Source: Venturia oleaginea (taxonomy: Eukaryota > Ascomycota > Dothideomycetes > Venturiales > Venturiaceae). Taken from it: 64,000 nucleotides of DNA. Positions 33,979 to 44,895 of this stretch are shown piece after piece. Each line of letters opens with the position of its first letter. Position 1 is the first letter of the stretch. Below the pieces are notes generated by a model that made no database searches, was not told the DNA's origin, and saw nothing but the letters and a program-made list of their open reading frames with translations. The position numbers were made by a program, and so were the translations under genes. The stretch covers positions 1,426,001 through 1,490,000 of the forward strand of contig JABMLP010000014.1 in NCBI GenBank assembly GCA_013176395.1. Direction: 5' to 3'.

Positions 33979-35916
33979 ATGAATAGAAACGCGCCCGCCG
34001 CGACGCCGGCGGGTTCAATCCCAATAGACCACCTGTCCGTTCCCTTCCAGGTGGCCCCGAGAGCAGACAGGTCTCGCTGCGATGCGGGAATGCGACATCT
34101 AGATCACTGTATCTACAGCCTCTACACCCTCTTCTTCCACCAACTGTGCTAATCCATACCCACAGATGCTGCCAAACTCCCCAGATGGCGGTACAGACTA
34201 CGACAATGGCTTATCCCCATTCTGCGTTCCGAGACGGAACCTCTCGCCCTACTCCAAGAAAAGCTGCGATCCCCAGCACTCGACTCGTACTTCGCCTTCA
34301 CCGCAAACCTCGGCACTCACACTTTCTTCATGGTCATGCTACCTATTCTCTTTTGGTGTGGATACACTGCTCTCGGACGCGCGTATGTTGTCATCACGAC
34401 CTGTCCATTTTCCATCATCTAACGTGGCTCCAGAATGGTACATCTTCTAGCCCTGGGCGTGATATCTAGCGGCATCATCAAAGATCTCCTATGTCTCCCA
34501 AGACCCCTCTCTCCGCCCCTCCAGCGAATCACAATGTCAGGCTCCGCTGCTCTCGAGTACGGATTTCCGTCCACGCACTCGACAAATGCAATTTCGGTGG
34601 CTGTATATGCTCTGCAAGTCCTGCGGGAATCAGCGGACGGCATGGCTTCCGCCACGAATACCACTCTCAAGGCACTCTGTTATTTCTACAGTGTCTCTAT
34701 CGTCTTTGGACGCCTATACTGCGGCATGCATGGCTTCTTTGACGTTGTGGTAGGTTCAATCTTGGGCGCACTCTTGGCCTATGTGCAAATTGCATTTGGC
34801 TCCGCCTTCGACGAATGGCTTTATAGTGGCACCTGGATGGCACCGCTCCTAGTCAGTCTGATATTGCTCGTTGTTGTTCGCCTACATCCTGAACCCGCAG
34901 ATGACTGCCCTTGTTTCGACGACAGTGTTGCGTTCTCTGGTGTACTCATCGGCATTGAAGCCGCCGGCTATTCCTTTGCCGCCAGTGAATACGCTTCTTC
35001 CATTCCTGTTCCCGGTACTACTCCATACTCCCTAGCTGAGATGGGTTTGGCCATAACCATTATACGCATCGCCTTTGGTGTCCTCATCATCTTCGCCTGG
35101 CGTGGGACTATGAAGTCCATCCTCTTCACCCTTCTCCCACCCCTTTTTCGAAGAATTGAGGGCGCTGGTGCTGATTTGCCACGCAAGTTCTTCCTCAAGG
35201 CCAGTGAATATAACAAATTGCCACCAATCAAAGACGACAATGTCATTCCATCCGCCTCAGAAATCCCCAGGTTGCTCCATGATGTACGGCAACGACGAGG
35301 CAGAGCTGTCTCGATTGGTCCTCAGTCTGCCGCGGATGCGTATGAGACGATGGAATATCGAAAAGAACAACGACGGCGGAGCACGTCAAGGGAACCCGGA
35401 AGCCGCGCACGAAGCACAAGTCGACAGCTCTTGGAAACACCTGAAGAAGAAGAGTCATATTTCTCCCGTCCACGACGCCGCGCCACGTCCAAAGACAAGG
35501 CGAGACACCCTACCGCTGGTCTCATCCCCACACCGCTTGCCAGTCGCGCTCAATCTTACGAGCAAATGATTGGATCGAATTCGGTAGCCGTTTTCACACC
35601 ACTCACACCACTCACACCCCCTGCCGATCGCGAGTTCAATTTCAGCATACACACGCCACTTCCCGACTTCAATGCTCTGCCTACCGTCTCGCCGATTGGA
35701 CGGGTGCTACACCGTCAGGTGAGCATGGAGCCCTTTCCTGAATACTCAGAAGAGGCTGAGCGGAAAGAGCTATTTGGCAGGCTGGAACATGTACGAGTCA
35801 GGTATGATGTCGAAGTTGTTACGAAATTGGTTGTTTATGCCGGTATCGCTTGGTTGGCTGTGGAAGGCAATCCGGTGCTCTTTGAGTGGGTGGGTTTGGG
35901 CATGGCTGCGAAGTGA
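33979..35916 (+). CDS. lcb3: Sphingoid-base 1-phosphate phosphatase, LCB3-type
   Basis: Three exons: 33979-34108, 34166-34382, 34434-35916, giving 609 residues. The three PAP2-type phosphatase motifs are present: KDLLCLPRP (near 131-139), EYGFPSTHSTNA (near 157-168) and GRLYCGMHGFFDVVVG (near 205-220) with the catalytic His pair. The segment SYFAFTANLGTHTFFMVMLP before motif 1 is typical of LCB3/YSR3. Several membrane helices follow, then a long Ser/Arg-rich cytosolic part (TSREPGSRARSTS) and a C-terminal hydrophobic stretch. Family role: dephosphorylation of dihydrosphingosine- and phytosphingosine-1-phosphate at the ER, feeding ceramide synthesis. The two upstream exons are short and easy to miss; a start at 34435 would lose motif context. 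Confidence 0.9.
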
Positions 35917-36539
35917 TTCCATGGTGCGATAATGTGGCCGAATGAGCGAGCGATCTTTTCTTGCATTTGCATCATTTGCTGGCGTTTCCAGACGTGATTG
36001 TTGCTTTTTGTTGGATAGATACACCAAGCGAGTTTGACTCTGATAATTTTTCGTACCCTAGATTTCGGTATACACAAATTAATGCTTCACATGTGTAGAG
36101 CCTGGTTATCATCTCATATCTGTTCAAGGTCTGCGTGTGGACAAGGACGTGCGTGGTTGGAGTCACCGAGCACCGAGCACTGGGTAACGGGTGACGTGAC
36201 AGCATAGGTTAGTATCTTGCTTGCGGTTTCTTGAAAACTGCAGTAGTTTTGTTGTTGATTGCGGTTGTTGATATCTTGTTTCCGTCTTTGTTGTTGTAAT
36301 CTTGCCGATGGAGATGTCGACATGGGTCTGGACCTATATATAGTTTATACTCGTATACTGAAAGCCGAGCGATATCAAAGGACTTGCGGAGGTGTAGTCT
36401 GCAATCATACGTAGTATATATGTTCCCCGGGATACTAAGATATACATATACCTTCGATACTCCCCGAGCTTGATTATTATTCATCTTGAACATTCCCAAC
36501 TGCAGTTTTCAGCATCAACTCCGAATACCATATCCAAGT
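35917..36539. other. Intergenic, nothing recognised
   Basis: Holds the end region of the LCB3-type gene and the upstream region of the secreted-peptide gene, including caccgagcaccgagcac and a tatatatag stretch near 36334. Confidence 0.5.
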
Positions 36540-36936
36540 ATGCATTCGCTACTTTATCTCTCCACAGTCGTGCTTGCCGCCGTGCAGCAAGTATCTGCTT
36601 CCATCCTCATCCACCGTTCCAACGACAACGTCAGGTCTACAGAGGCCGTAGATGTTTCCCAAGCTCCAGGAAACCAAAGGAAGATCTGCAAGCGTTGTTC
36701 TATAGCCGGACCCCTACGAGCTGTACGTATATCACTTTGGTTTTGGTACAGAACCTATCGGCCTAATAGGGATATAGACAGCCACGTGCAATGGCAACAC
36801 GCTGGGCTGCAACTGGAACTGCAGTTCTGATGATGTCACAGCTAATCGCGACAAGTGCTGCGTATGTTTTACCTCCACCTCTCGGACTTTGGGGACTGTG
36901 CTGACGTATTCTTAGTTTATTTTCTGTGGGACATGA
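36540..36936 (+). CDS. Small secreted cysteine-rich protein, three exons
   Basis: Exons 36540-36722, 36778-36861 and 36916-36936 give 95 residues. Introns are 55 and 54 bp with gtacgt and gtatgt donors; all junctions are phase 0. The first 20 or so residues (MHSLLYLSTVVLAAVQQVSA) form a signal peptide. The mature part has eight cysteines: C50, C53, then TCNG, GCNWNC, and a final KCCFIFCGT. Even cysteine number, a CC pair and tiny size are usual for fungal secreted disulphide proteins, including effector candidates; no known family is recognised. The last coding exon is only six codons plus the stop, so the exact C-terminus is the least certain part. Read unspliced, the cysteines vanish from the frame. 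Confidence 0.65.
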
Positions 36937-37699
36937 GTTTGGTAATGAGTTTGGCATTTTCCTGATGGGAAGAATGTAGGCCTACACTTGGGTTCTAGTC
37001 TTGTGTGGGGGTGTGGGTGGTTTCCGGTCTTATCTGGGTATATAGCTTGGGGTGTAACGTTGTCGACAATGTTCTTAAAAAAAAAACCGAGAGTTCACCC
37101 GCATTTCGGATCCTCGTCCCACTCGAATTCGCTTGGATGAAGTTTATCCTGTCTGGTCAGGCTTGACGATAACATATTGTTGCTATTCGTATCCGAAAAC
37201 AAAGACCTTCACCCTAGAAGACGCTGAGTAGCATGATCTCAAAGGACATCAGATGATGCATACCGTTTTGCTTGTTAGAGTACGTGCAGAGGTTGTCTTC
37301 GATTTCGGAGCCGTCGGAATCCGACTGTGTGTCCTGGGAGGTGGCTGTGCTGAGAGTGGTGATTCGAATTCGAACTCGAATTCGGGTTCGGATTCGGGGA
37401 CCGAGCGGACTCGCTACCCCTATGAACCGAACCACTTGCGAGTGTGTCTACTCGTATGATTAATCCTGTTGCCTGCGATTTTGCTGCCGACTGCCGAGCT
37501 AACCTTGAGCTGCAATAGGGCTTCGAATAAGCGATTAATCTCTCCTCCTGTGGGGTAGGTGACATTGCGTGTTCACTGATACTTTGGATGATAATGGCAC
37601 ATATCGCTGAGCAATGGGCTGGGCATTGAGCAAGACTAGATCTCGACGACTCTGCGCTGTTTAAACTAAAGGGTTGTGGGAGCATCTAGGTTTTCATCA
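36937..37699. other. Intergenic with a TTCGAA-like microsatellite
   Basis: No gene seen. Includes an oligo-A tract (37077-37086) and the hexamer repeat at 37361-37400. Confidence 0.5.
37361..37400. repeat. Hexameric TTCGAA/TTCGGA repeat
   Basis: Tandem gattcg, aattcg, aactcg, gttcgg variants; partly self-complementary, so able to form small hairpins. Confidence 0.8.
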
Positions 37700-39268
37700 T
37701 CAAGCCCTTCCTGTATACGTGCCTTCGAACAAGTAGCAGTTCCTGTCTAGCGCGGCCGGAGACTCTGGCCTCAACTGAGCATCGCCGTCGAAACGGCCCA
37801 AATCCTTTTCCCAAGGTGTTCCGACTTTGTCCCATCCCGGACCAGCTTCAGGCTTCTTCGCAAAATCTGCCCACGTCTTTTGCATCAGTTTGCTGAGCTC
37901 CATCTCATCTTTCGTCGACCCTTCCGGAAGATTCCCAAACACAAATTGGATTTCATGCCCATGGTTTGCGCCACCACCAGGAAACGATTCCGTGTTCGGG
38001 TACGAAGCGTTAAACAAGTACCGCCATGTTGGATAACCCGCTTCAGCACTGATTCGTGCCTCGCGAGCGGTGATGCAATTGAAAGACAGGTCTGTCCCGA
38101 TGGTAGCAATCGCATCGAAATCATTTTTATACGGCTTGTCCGAGCCTGAAGCATATGCCTTGCTCAACTTGGATCTCAGTTCTGGCTGGTCACTAAAAGC
38201 GTCGCTGAGATACTCATCCAACGAACTCCTATTCCACCGACGAAGAGCACCGCGCACTTCATCTGCATTGGTGCCGATCAGCAAGGGCACGTTTGCCGCT
38301 TGATGGGATTTGCGAATCGCAGCTTGATCCTGGACAGCTGCGAAGCCACCATCGTCCACGGAACCCGAGTATAATGCCAGCTCTGTCATCTTTTTTTTGA
38401 TCGAGGTCGCTGGAATATTACGTATACAGACCAGGGCTGCTTTCTCATCAGCACAATTGAATGCGCGTGCGAGTTGCTGAAATGCTGTTCCTTTTTTGGC
38501 ACTTTCCTTCGCCCTTTTCATATCCGCCAGTGGTGTCAATTCAGCACTTCCACTCTGCATAATCACTGCTCGAAATGGCGGATTCTCCTTCATGGTGAGT
38601 ATGTGAAAGTCGGCACTTCGAGCTCCAGCGCTTTCTCCAAAGACGGTCACTTTCTTCGCATCGCCTCCAAATTTGGGAATATTCTGTTGCACCCAGTAGA
38701 GCGCCTGGCGCTGATCGAGCAACCCAAGGTTACGGTCTTTTGGCGGAATCCCTGGAATTCCGCCTGGGAAACCAAAGATATTGAGGCGATAGTTTGGCAC
38801 GACTACGATGACATCTTGGTTTGCCGCAAGATTGGTGCCGTCATAGAGAGGTTGAGATGCTGCGCCGTACTGTAGGCCACCTCCATATAGCCAGACCATG
38901 ACCGTCTTGCCACCAGTATCGTTGGATGGTGATGGCGCATAGATGTTCAGGTACAGGCAGTCTTCGCTTTCCGGAAGCTTAGAGCTACCTCCGTTTTGCA
39001 TACATGCTGGTGGAAGGGAATTGGAAAGCTGTATATCTGTTGACTTCGATTTGTCTGGAGTTTGAGGCGGGGCAAATCGAAGAGGTCCCAAAGGAGGCAC
39101 TGCGAAAGGTAGACCCAAGAAGACATCGACCTTCGATATTGACCCATAAACTTGACGAGTAGTGGCCTGGTATGAACCTGTATCAAATGTGACTACTGTC
39201 GATTTCGCGTGTGCTGTTGAGGCAACTGCTGAGAGCACGGGGGCAAAAACAGTGAATGTGGACCTCAT
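37700..39268 (-). CDS. Secreted type-B carboxylesterase/lipase
   Basis: Single-exon frame of 522 residues. It starts with a signal peptide (MRSTFTVFAPVLSAVASTAH, cleavage about 21). Family signatures: SEDCLYLNIY (101-110), an oxyanion region VWLYGGGLQYGA (125-136) and the nucleophile elbow VTVFGESAGA with Ser213. The acid residue is probably in the GTNADEVRG segment and the base in ANHGHEIQFVFGN. The elbow continues with Ala-Arg where GG is more common. The enzyme would hydrolyse esters outside the cell; substrate cannot be told. Stands alone. Confidence 0.9.
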   Translation of the reverse strand: MRSTFTVFAPVLSAVASTAHAKSTVVTFDTGSYQATTRQVYGSISKVDVFLGLPFAVPPLGPLRFAPPQTPDKSKSTDIQLSNSLPPACMQNGGSSKLPESEDCLYLNIYAPSPSNDTGGKTVMVWLYGGGLQYGAASQPLYDGTNLAANQDVIVVVPNYRLNIFGFPGGIPGIPPKDRNLGLLDQRQALYWVQQNIPKFGGDAKKVTVFGESAGARSADFHILTMKENPPFRAVIMQSGSAELTPLADMKRAKESAKKGTAFQQLARAFNCADEKAALVCIRNIPATSIKKKMTELALYSGSVDDGGFAAVQDQAAIRKSHQAANVPLLIGTNADEVRGALRRWNRSSLDEYLSDAFSDQPELRSKLSKAYASGSDKPYKNDFDAIATIGTDLSFNCITAREARISAEAGYPTWRYLFNASYPNTESFPGGGANHGHEIQFVFGNLPEGSTKDEMELSKLMQKTWADFAKKPEAGPGWDKVGTPWEKDLGRFDGDAQLRPESPAALDRNCYLFEGTYTGRA

Positions 39269-39767
39269 GATTGGAAGCGCAGGATGAGAAAGAGATATGT
39301 CGACTCAGTGGCTGGGTATCTAGAAACAGAGCTGGTAGCAGCCATGATTACCAACAATCTTGATGGTGTTGTGTTGCGATGTGAGAGCGTTTGTGAAAAT
39401 GAGGTTCGAAGTAATTCATTTATCCAAAACGGAGGATTGCAATTAGCAACGATAGCCTCATCAACCATGTCTTGGCTCATTCTCAGCCTTGAACTATCGT
39501 AGAGCTTTCGAAGGACAGAGATACCATCTCAGCTCGCTTAAGTAGCGTGGGCTACCATCATCAAGTCTTACCTCCCGCCATAATCGTTCTCCATCAACTT
39601 GAACAAACGAAAAATTCTGAAAAGATTCGAAAAAATACTTTGGCAGCTCCAAATTCGCATCATTCCTATGCGAAATTAGTCAACCATCATAGACATCAAC
39701 CGCGTCAGCGCCAACACAACTATTTGCCAAAGTCATTGCCTTATACAATTCACAATACACCATCATA
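39269..39767. other. Shared upstream region of esterase and a small membrane gene
   Basis: 499 bp between divergent starts; no further gene supported. Confidence 0.5.
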
Positions 39768-40238
39768 ATGAGCCAGGCCCACTGGTTCAACGGCCCACCA
39801 CCCAGCTCCAACGCGACAGTCCAATGGCCTACTGGTAAACCTCACCACAATCTACCACCCGACCCCAACAGAACAGCCCACTGGACCACCGAAAAAATCA
39901 TCTACCTGATCTATTTCCTCAGTGTTCCCATCGCTGCCGTCATCTTCCTGATCTGGGTGCACATTCGCTGGCCGGAGAAACCTGTTAGGACCAAGACCGA
40001 GGTTCCTTCACATACGATTGAGTTGGATAAGGGTGTGAACGGCGCTGAGAGCAGAGAGGTCAGGGATAGGATGGACTCTCTGAATACGACTTCGGGAAAC
40101 GCGGGGGAGCCATTGATGGTAGATTTGCGTGAGTTGGAAGCGGGCCAGTATCGGGAGACGGGTATGATGGATCTTGAGGGCAACAGTGTGAAGGGGAGCG
40201 TGAGGGGCGATGATGATCTTGAGATTAGTGTTATCTGA
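39768..40238 (+). CDS. Single-pass membrane protein, 156 aa, unknown
   Basis: Starts MSQAHWFNGPPPSSN, Pro/Asn-rich, then one clear membrane helix (about 45-66, IIYLIYFLSVPIAAVIFLIW) followed by a basic HIRWPEKPVRTK stop-transfer, suggesting an outside or lumenal N-terminus, and an acidic tail ending DDDLEISVI. NxT/NxS sites (NAT, NRT) lie before the helix. No known domain. The leader upstream is CAAC-rich. Similar in layout, but not in sequence, to the tiny membrane protein at 50502. Confidence 0.65.
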   Translation: MSQAHWFNGPPPSSNATVQWPTGKPHHNLPPDPNRTAHWTTEKIIYLIYFLSVPIAAVIFLIWVHIRWPEKPVRTKTEVPSHTIELDKGVNGAESREVRDRMDSLNTTSGNAGEPLMVDLRELEAGQYRETGMMDLEGNSVKGSVRGDDDLEISVI

Positions 40239-40893
40239 GGGAAATGGCATGGATGGGGAGGAAGGGTGCTGTGGGATTTACCTAATGCTGAAGCTACAGA
40301 TGGGAGAAGAGACAAGCATCTCGTATCTTCTTTCCACTCTTCGCAATACTGTTTGACGGCTTTGGATGGAGGTCGTTAGCATTACTATCAAAATGTATAC
40401 TGGTCCCCGAGATTTCAACGATACTACTGCCATCACCTTAACATTTTGCTAAAAATCTTGAAACTCTCAATAGGTGCTTTTCTCGTTCCAACTCGTCGAC
40501 ATGAACACAATCGTACAGCAAAGAAGTCACGACGACCCATCGGGTCATACTCAACAGGAGTCGGATTCATGCAGCAGTCTCATTGTATTTCCTGAAGTTT
40601 AGATGGATGTCGATGACATATCGATACACAATAGTTTCGGTTCTCTACTATGTCTATAATACGTTGATGGCGCAATCGTGTGATTGTGGTTGCCCAGTCG
40701 CAAGCCGAGGGTGTTCTTGGAGGAGGACAAGGGAACATCAGGAGCGGCTAATTCGGTTAAACGCGCGTCCAGAATATACTACAGGTATGACGTTCTCAAA
40801 CAAAGCACCAGATCGTCACCATCTACCAGGCCCTGTAGCTTCCTCTCTACCCTTTGGATACAGATTCAGATAACAACCAGCAAGACCAGAAGA
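40239..40893. other. Intergenic, nothing recognised
   Basis: Short random frames only. Confidence 0.5.
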
Positions 40894-41627
40894 ATGGCAT
40901 CTTCCTCGACCTCCACGCCTCTGCTATACGCATGTATAGCCCACAATACCACAATCCTCACAGAACACACCTCATCTGCTGCCTTAGGATCTCCTCCCTT
41001 GCTTCCCTCATCCTACCAAAGATCGACCACTCTAAGCCGACAAAGCTCACTTATACCCACGGCACGAACTTCGTCCACTACATCTCCTCCGCACCCTCAG
41101 AATACCCTACGTCTCCGTCAGCAGGCGGCCTCACCTTCCTCTGTATCGCCAAAGAATCGCTAGGCAGACGCATCCCCTTCGGTTTCCTCATCGAATGCAA
41201 GAACAAGTTCTTGGCTCAGTACCATGTCTCCAACACTGACTTCGGAGCGCTGCCCAGTTATGGTGCCGCGGCCTTCAACTCGACGCTGAAGAGTTTGATG
41301 CACAGCCATGGAACTACCGAGGCAGGACAGGACGATGCTATTCGCAATGTGCAGAGGGAGATGGATGGAGTTCGCGAAATCATGACTGAGAACATTGAGA
41401 GGGTCTTGGAACGTGGGGAGAGGATCGATTTACTGGTTGACAAGACAGATCGATTAGGTGGTAGCGCAAGAGATTTCAGGGTCAGGAGTCGAGGGTTGAG
41501 GAGGAGGATGTGGTGGAAGAATGTTAAGTTGATGGCTATGCTATCGATGGTTGTCATCTTCTTGATATATTTGTTGGTTGGCATGGGCTGCGGATTACCT
41601 GGATGGGGCAGATGCCTGCGCAATTGA
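40894..41627 (+). pseudogene. Longin R-SNARE (VAMP7/Nyv1-like) with a frameshift
   Basis: From ATG 40894 the frame reads MASSSTSTPLLYACIAHNTT, the start of a longin domain, up to about 40985. From there the homologous protein continues in the next frame (SSLASLILPKIDHSKPTK) to the stop at 41627. It includes the rest of the longin domain (GLTFLCIAKESLGRRIPFG), the SNARE helix with central Arg (NIERVLERGERIDLLVDKTD), the GLRRRMWWKN juxtamembrane motif and a tail anchor. No intron fits the gap, so one base seems lost. It may be a real lesion or an assembly error in an otherwise conserved vacuolar-fusion SNARE; the 640 bp downstream contain no other defect, which favours an error or a very recent loss. 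Confidence 0.75.
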
Positions 41628-43186
41628 TAAGGTTAAAAAATGAAAGAGATGGAACTACTAGGCTGTAGTACCACTTGACAGATTTGCATGGCGAATGGCG
41701 TATTGAAGGCAGTCAGATTGTACACTACTACGGCCTGCATTTTGAGATGATTGCGCCTTCTGGAACATCACATACCCCCTTATTTCATAATCTCATCATG
41801 GGTCGATATCGGCATGGATAAATTCATAGCAAATCTCGAAGATTAATTATTCATCATGTAGCGCAATTGAGTTCAGGTTGGGATGGCTAATCAAGTCTCG
41901 GCGTCCCCAAGTAGCAAAGCGGGCTGTGTACCTGGTAAGGAAATGACTGTTGCATTCAAAGTTATCAATGCTAACTAGAATTCCCAGCAACATTGTCCAG
42001 CAGAAACACCACTCGCACGGACTAATTTTGGGCCAAAAAGCTGGCTGCAGACAGAATCGAACGCCCAAACTTGCAACTCCTCGTGTACAAAGTATGAGCA
42101 AAACTAAAATGGCCTATTGCTAGGCGCTCGATAGAAACCCGCATCACTCGCGTTTACTGGCCGCTCTCATATGGGGCCTGCTCGCTAGAATGGGTGCTTG
42201 ATGAAGATTTTTTGTATTGAGCGAGCACTCGCTTGTGGGCGCTGCACGCTCTCAAGTACACCATCGGAACGAGCTTCCTCATTGCTGCCGGTTGTCTCGA
42301 GGAAATGTGTTGATAATGTAGGATCGATTTCCAATCACGAGAAGTGCTGGTGGGCAAGGTCGATTCCTCACTTCGTTACAAGCTTTCACGCCTGGTATAT
42401 GGAGTTCCCAATCTGAATTACGTTGAGGTCTAATCAGCTTAGAAAGCTGAAGCATTTTCTAGGAAGTACTACATTGACGTTTCCAAGATTTTGGAGCTAT
42501 GCTTGACTGTGGTGGTATGTATTCGATGCCAAGTTTTCAGAGCAGCAATCACTAACAGCCAACGTAAATTCGGCTCGTTTCATTGTGAATTTGAGAGCGA
42601 CGATGCTCTTTTTCTTGAAAAAGAAATTGTACATCTTAGGGCCGTACTGCTTCCGGTGGTTCTCGAAACACGAGCCGCTTCAAACGCCAACCTCAAACCG
42701 AGAACAACAATAAAACTTGTCGGCCTTGGTACATCTGACAGAAACAGCCCAACTGTTTACAAGATCATGAAATCCCCTCCTCAAATCGATGAGTTCTTCA
42801 CAATTGCACTGATCAATCGTGAGGTGGCCAGAAATGCGACAGCAGTGGAGCGGCCGTGGAAGCGTTCTGTATGACGAGAATATGGTGATGCCCCAGTTGA
42901 GAAGAGCTCGGAAACATATACCAAATGATCATTCAATCATGTTTCTTGCGTTTTCCACGATGCGGACAGCGAGTTATCCGTGGTTTCATTGGGGCTTCAA
43001 CAATGCGAAGGGATCATCCAAATACCAATTCGTACCCAAAGCTTGTCTTCCTTGGTCCCTATCCTCATTATCCACGTCTTTTCTTCTCAATCAATCATTA
43101 CCACATATTTTTTCGTACTTGGTGCTGGTCACTCCTGCCTTAATTGCTTCATCAGTAATCTTTAATCCCTCATCAACGACTTCACG
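41628..43186. other. Intergenic, no supported gene
   Basis: A 127-codon frame (42491-42874) has no recognised domain. A tRNA-like box near 42050 was considered and rejected. Confidence 0.5.
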
Positions 43187-43852
43187 ATGCGTTCTTCGAT
43201 ACTCGCTGCGATCGCAGCATTCACAGCAACCGTTACTGCCCACGGTGCTGTCACGTCACCACCAGTCCGCAACCCAGGCCCAGCTATGAAGGCAGCCTGC
43301 GGTGCTCCCGCTGTGGCAGCAGGTAAGCCTCCCCATCTCAAACCCAACATCAACAACAGAAATCTAACACCCATCTCAGCCGTCGCCGACCCCACCACCC
43401 CCCTCGAAGACATAGACATGTCCGCCTCAACCCCAAACTGCAAACTCGACCTCTGCCGCGGCTCAACCTTCGCCGACAACACCGCCAACGTCCAAAAATA
43501 CACCCCGGGCCAAACAATAAACATGAAGGCCGTCCTGCCCATCCCCCACGAAGGACCCATGAACGTCTCCATCATCGATACCGCTACCAATAAGGCCATC
43601 GGGTCGCCCCTGATTTCCTTCGCGAGTTATGCAGATGAGAATTTGGCGACGCTGCCGGCGAATAATACGAATTTTTCGTTTAGAATGCCGACTAGTTTGG
43701 CGGCTGGACAGTGTGAGAAGGCGGGGGAGTGTACGATGCAGTGGTTTTGGGTTGGTACGCAGGCGATGCAGACGTATGAAAGTTGTGTTGATTTTGTCAT
43801 GGCGCCGGGTGGGACGGCGAAGAAGGTTGCTGGGAAGAGGTTTGTTTCGTAG
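43187..43852 (+). CDS. Secreted LPMO-like protein, histidine-first (chitin-binding type-4-like)
   Basis: Signal peptide MRSSILAAIAAFTATVTA, then HGAVTSPPVRNPGPAM, so the mature N-terminus would be His19, as in copper histidine-brace enzymes. Other family-like segments: LDLCRGSTFADNTANVQ, GPMNVSIIDTATNKAIGSPLISFA, CEKAGECTMQWFWVG and QTYESCVDF. A 57-bp intron (43323-43379, gtaagc...ctcag) probably lies after AAVAA; because 57 is divisible by three the frame stays open if it is retained. Spliced length 202 residues. Whether it oxidises polysaccharide or only binds copper or wall polymers cannot be told from sequence. Close to a GH16 glucanase, which may be coincidence. Confidence 0.75.
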   Translation: MRSSILAAIAAFTATVTAHGAVTSPPVRNPGPAMKAACGAPAVAAGKPPHLKPNINNRNLTPISAVADPTTPLEDIDMSASTPNCKLDLCRGSTFADNTANVQKYTPGQTINMKAVLPIPHEGPMNVSIIDTATNKAIGSPLISFASYADENLATLPANNTNFSFRMPTSLAAGQCEKAGECTMQWFWVGTQAMQTYESCVDFVMAPGGTAKKVAGKRFVS

Positions 43853-44895
43853 GGAGGTCGGGATTTCTGGACGGATGAGGAAGATGTCATGATGCGATTG
43901 TGATGAATGATTGGTTTAGTCGATGGTCTTTCGTATCTGCGATGTTTTGAGATATCCTTGCGTCTATCCTTGCGTCTATCCTTGCGTCTATAGTATCTAC
44001 CCATCCATCCCATCTATCCTTCCATCGCACCCCCGAAAACCCCTGCCTCCAACACCCCTATATCCTCCTTCACCAACAACACACCAACTATCCCATCAAA
44101 CTTCCTTTTTACCCACCCAAAACCAAGAATAATAGCTCTCCAGAAAATAGTGAAAATAGAAAGCCTGTTGCACTACCTAGAACCTATATTCGATTCGTTA
44201 TAATTCATTCATAATGTGCATTATGGTGGCGATTCTAGCCTGCTCGAACCTGGATTTCCAGCTTGGAAGGCTGGAATGATCTATTATTGATGCGATTGTG
44301 GATAGGATAGCTTTACTTTGGATGGGTGTGATTTTGTACTTAAAACCCCTACATTAGTAGTGAGCGCTGTGTAGACTGATTTATGGCAGGGAGTTGGGAG
44401 ATACTGGGTGTATACTGGTTGATTTTGGGATGGTGGGGAGGGATGGAGGTTCAGCCTTATAGGAACCTGAAAATTAGGCAGGCAGAGGAGGACTGTTACG
44501 GATGTTATTTGATGGTGTCAAGATCTTGAAGCCGCCCCTATTATTTTGAATTGGGTGATTGGTTTAAATGTAGATGAGGAAATGAGAGTTCAGGGTTATA
44601 TGCTATGCAAGGCTGGACCGTGTAGATAGTTCCTTCGGCGATACTCTGTCACCTCATAACGGTCTAGAATATTTATAAGGCTTCTAGAAAGACATCAATG
44701 TCTGGACCAGAATCGCTACAAGTATATCCGAAGACTTCCCGAGACTTTCCATTTTCTGCTCAGAATTCGGTACTACGTAAGGATATGGCTAGATTAATTT
44801 ACATTAAGAAATACGATTAAGTTGCCGTAACTATTTCCACGTCTTTGTACCTCATCTCGTGTTTTTATCTCTACTTCCAGTCTTCTCAAATCATT
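43853..44895. other. Intergenic between convergent LPMO-like and GH16 genes
   Basis: No gene. Contains three copies of the 12-mer tccttgcgtcta (43954-43990) and AT-rich DNA. Confidence 0.5.

Noticed and set aside
33164..34024. Long minus-strand frame with repeated LYTKT/ALHQD peptides
   Set aside because: The repeats come from the 16-17-bp minisatellite at 33502-33642 and appear in two frames; no domain, and the frame overlaps the first exon of the LCB3-type gene.
40854..40990. Alternative start MDTDSDNNQ for the SNARE
   Set aside because: The overlapping frame from 40894 reads as a longin domain start, while this one does not; the frame change is better explained by a lost base.
42030..42140. 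Possible tRNA on the minus strand (TTCGATTC box and an A-box-like tagcaatagg)
   Set aside because: I could not fold a matching acceptor stem or a proper anticodon arm around the boxes.
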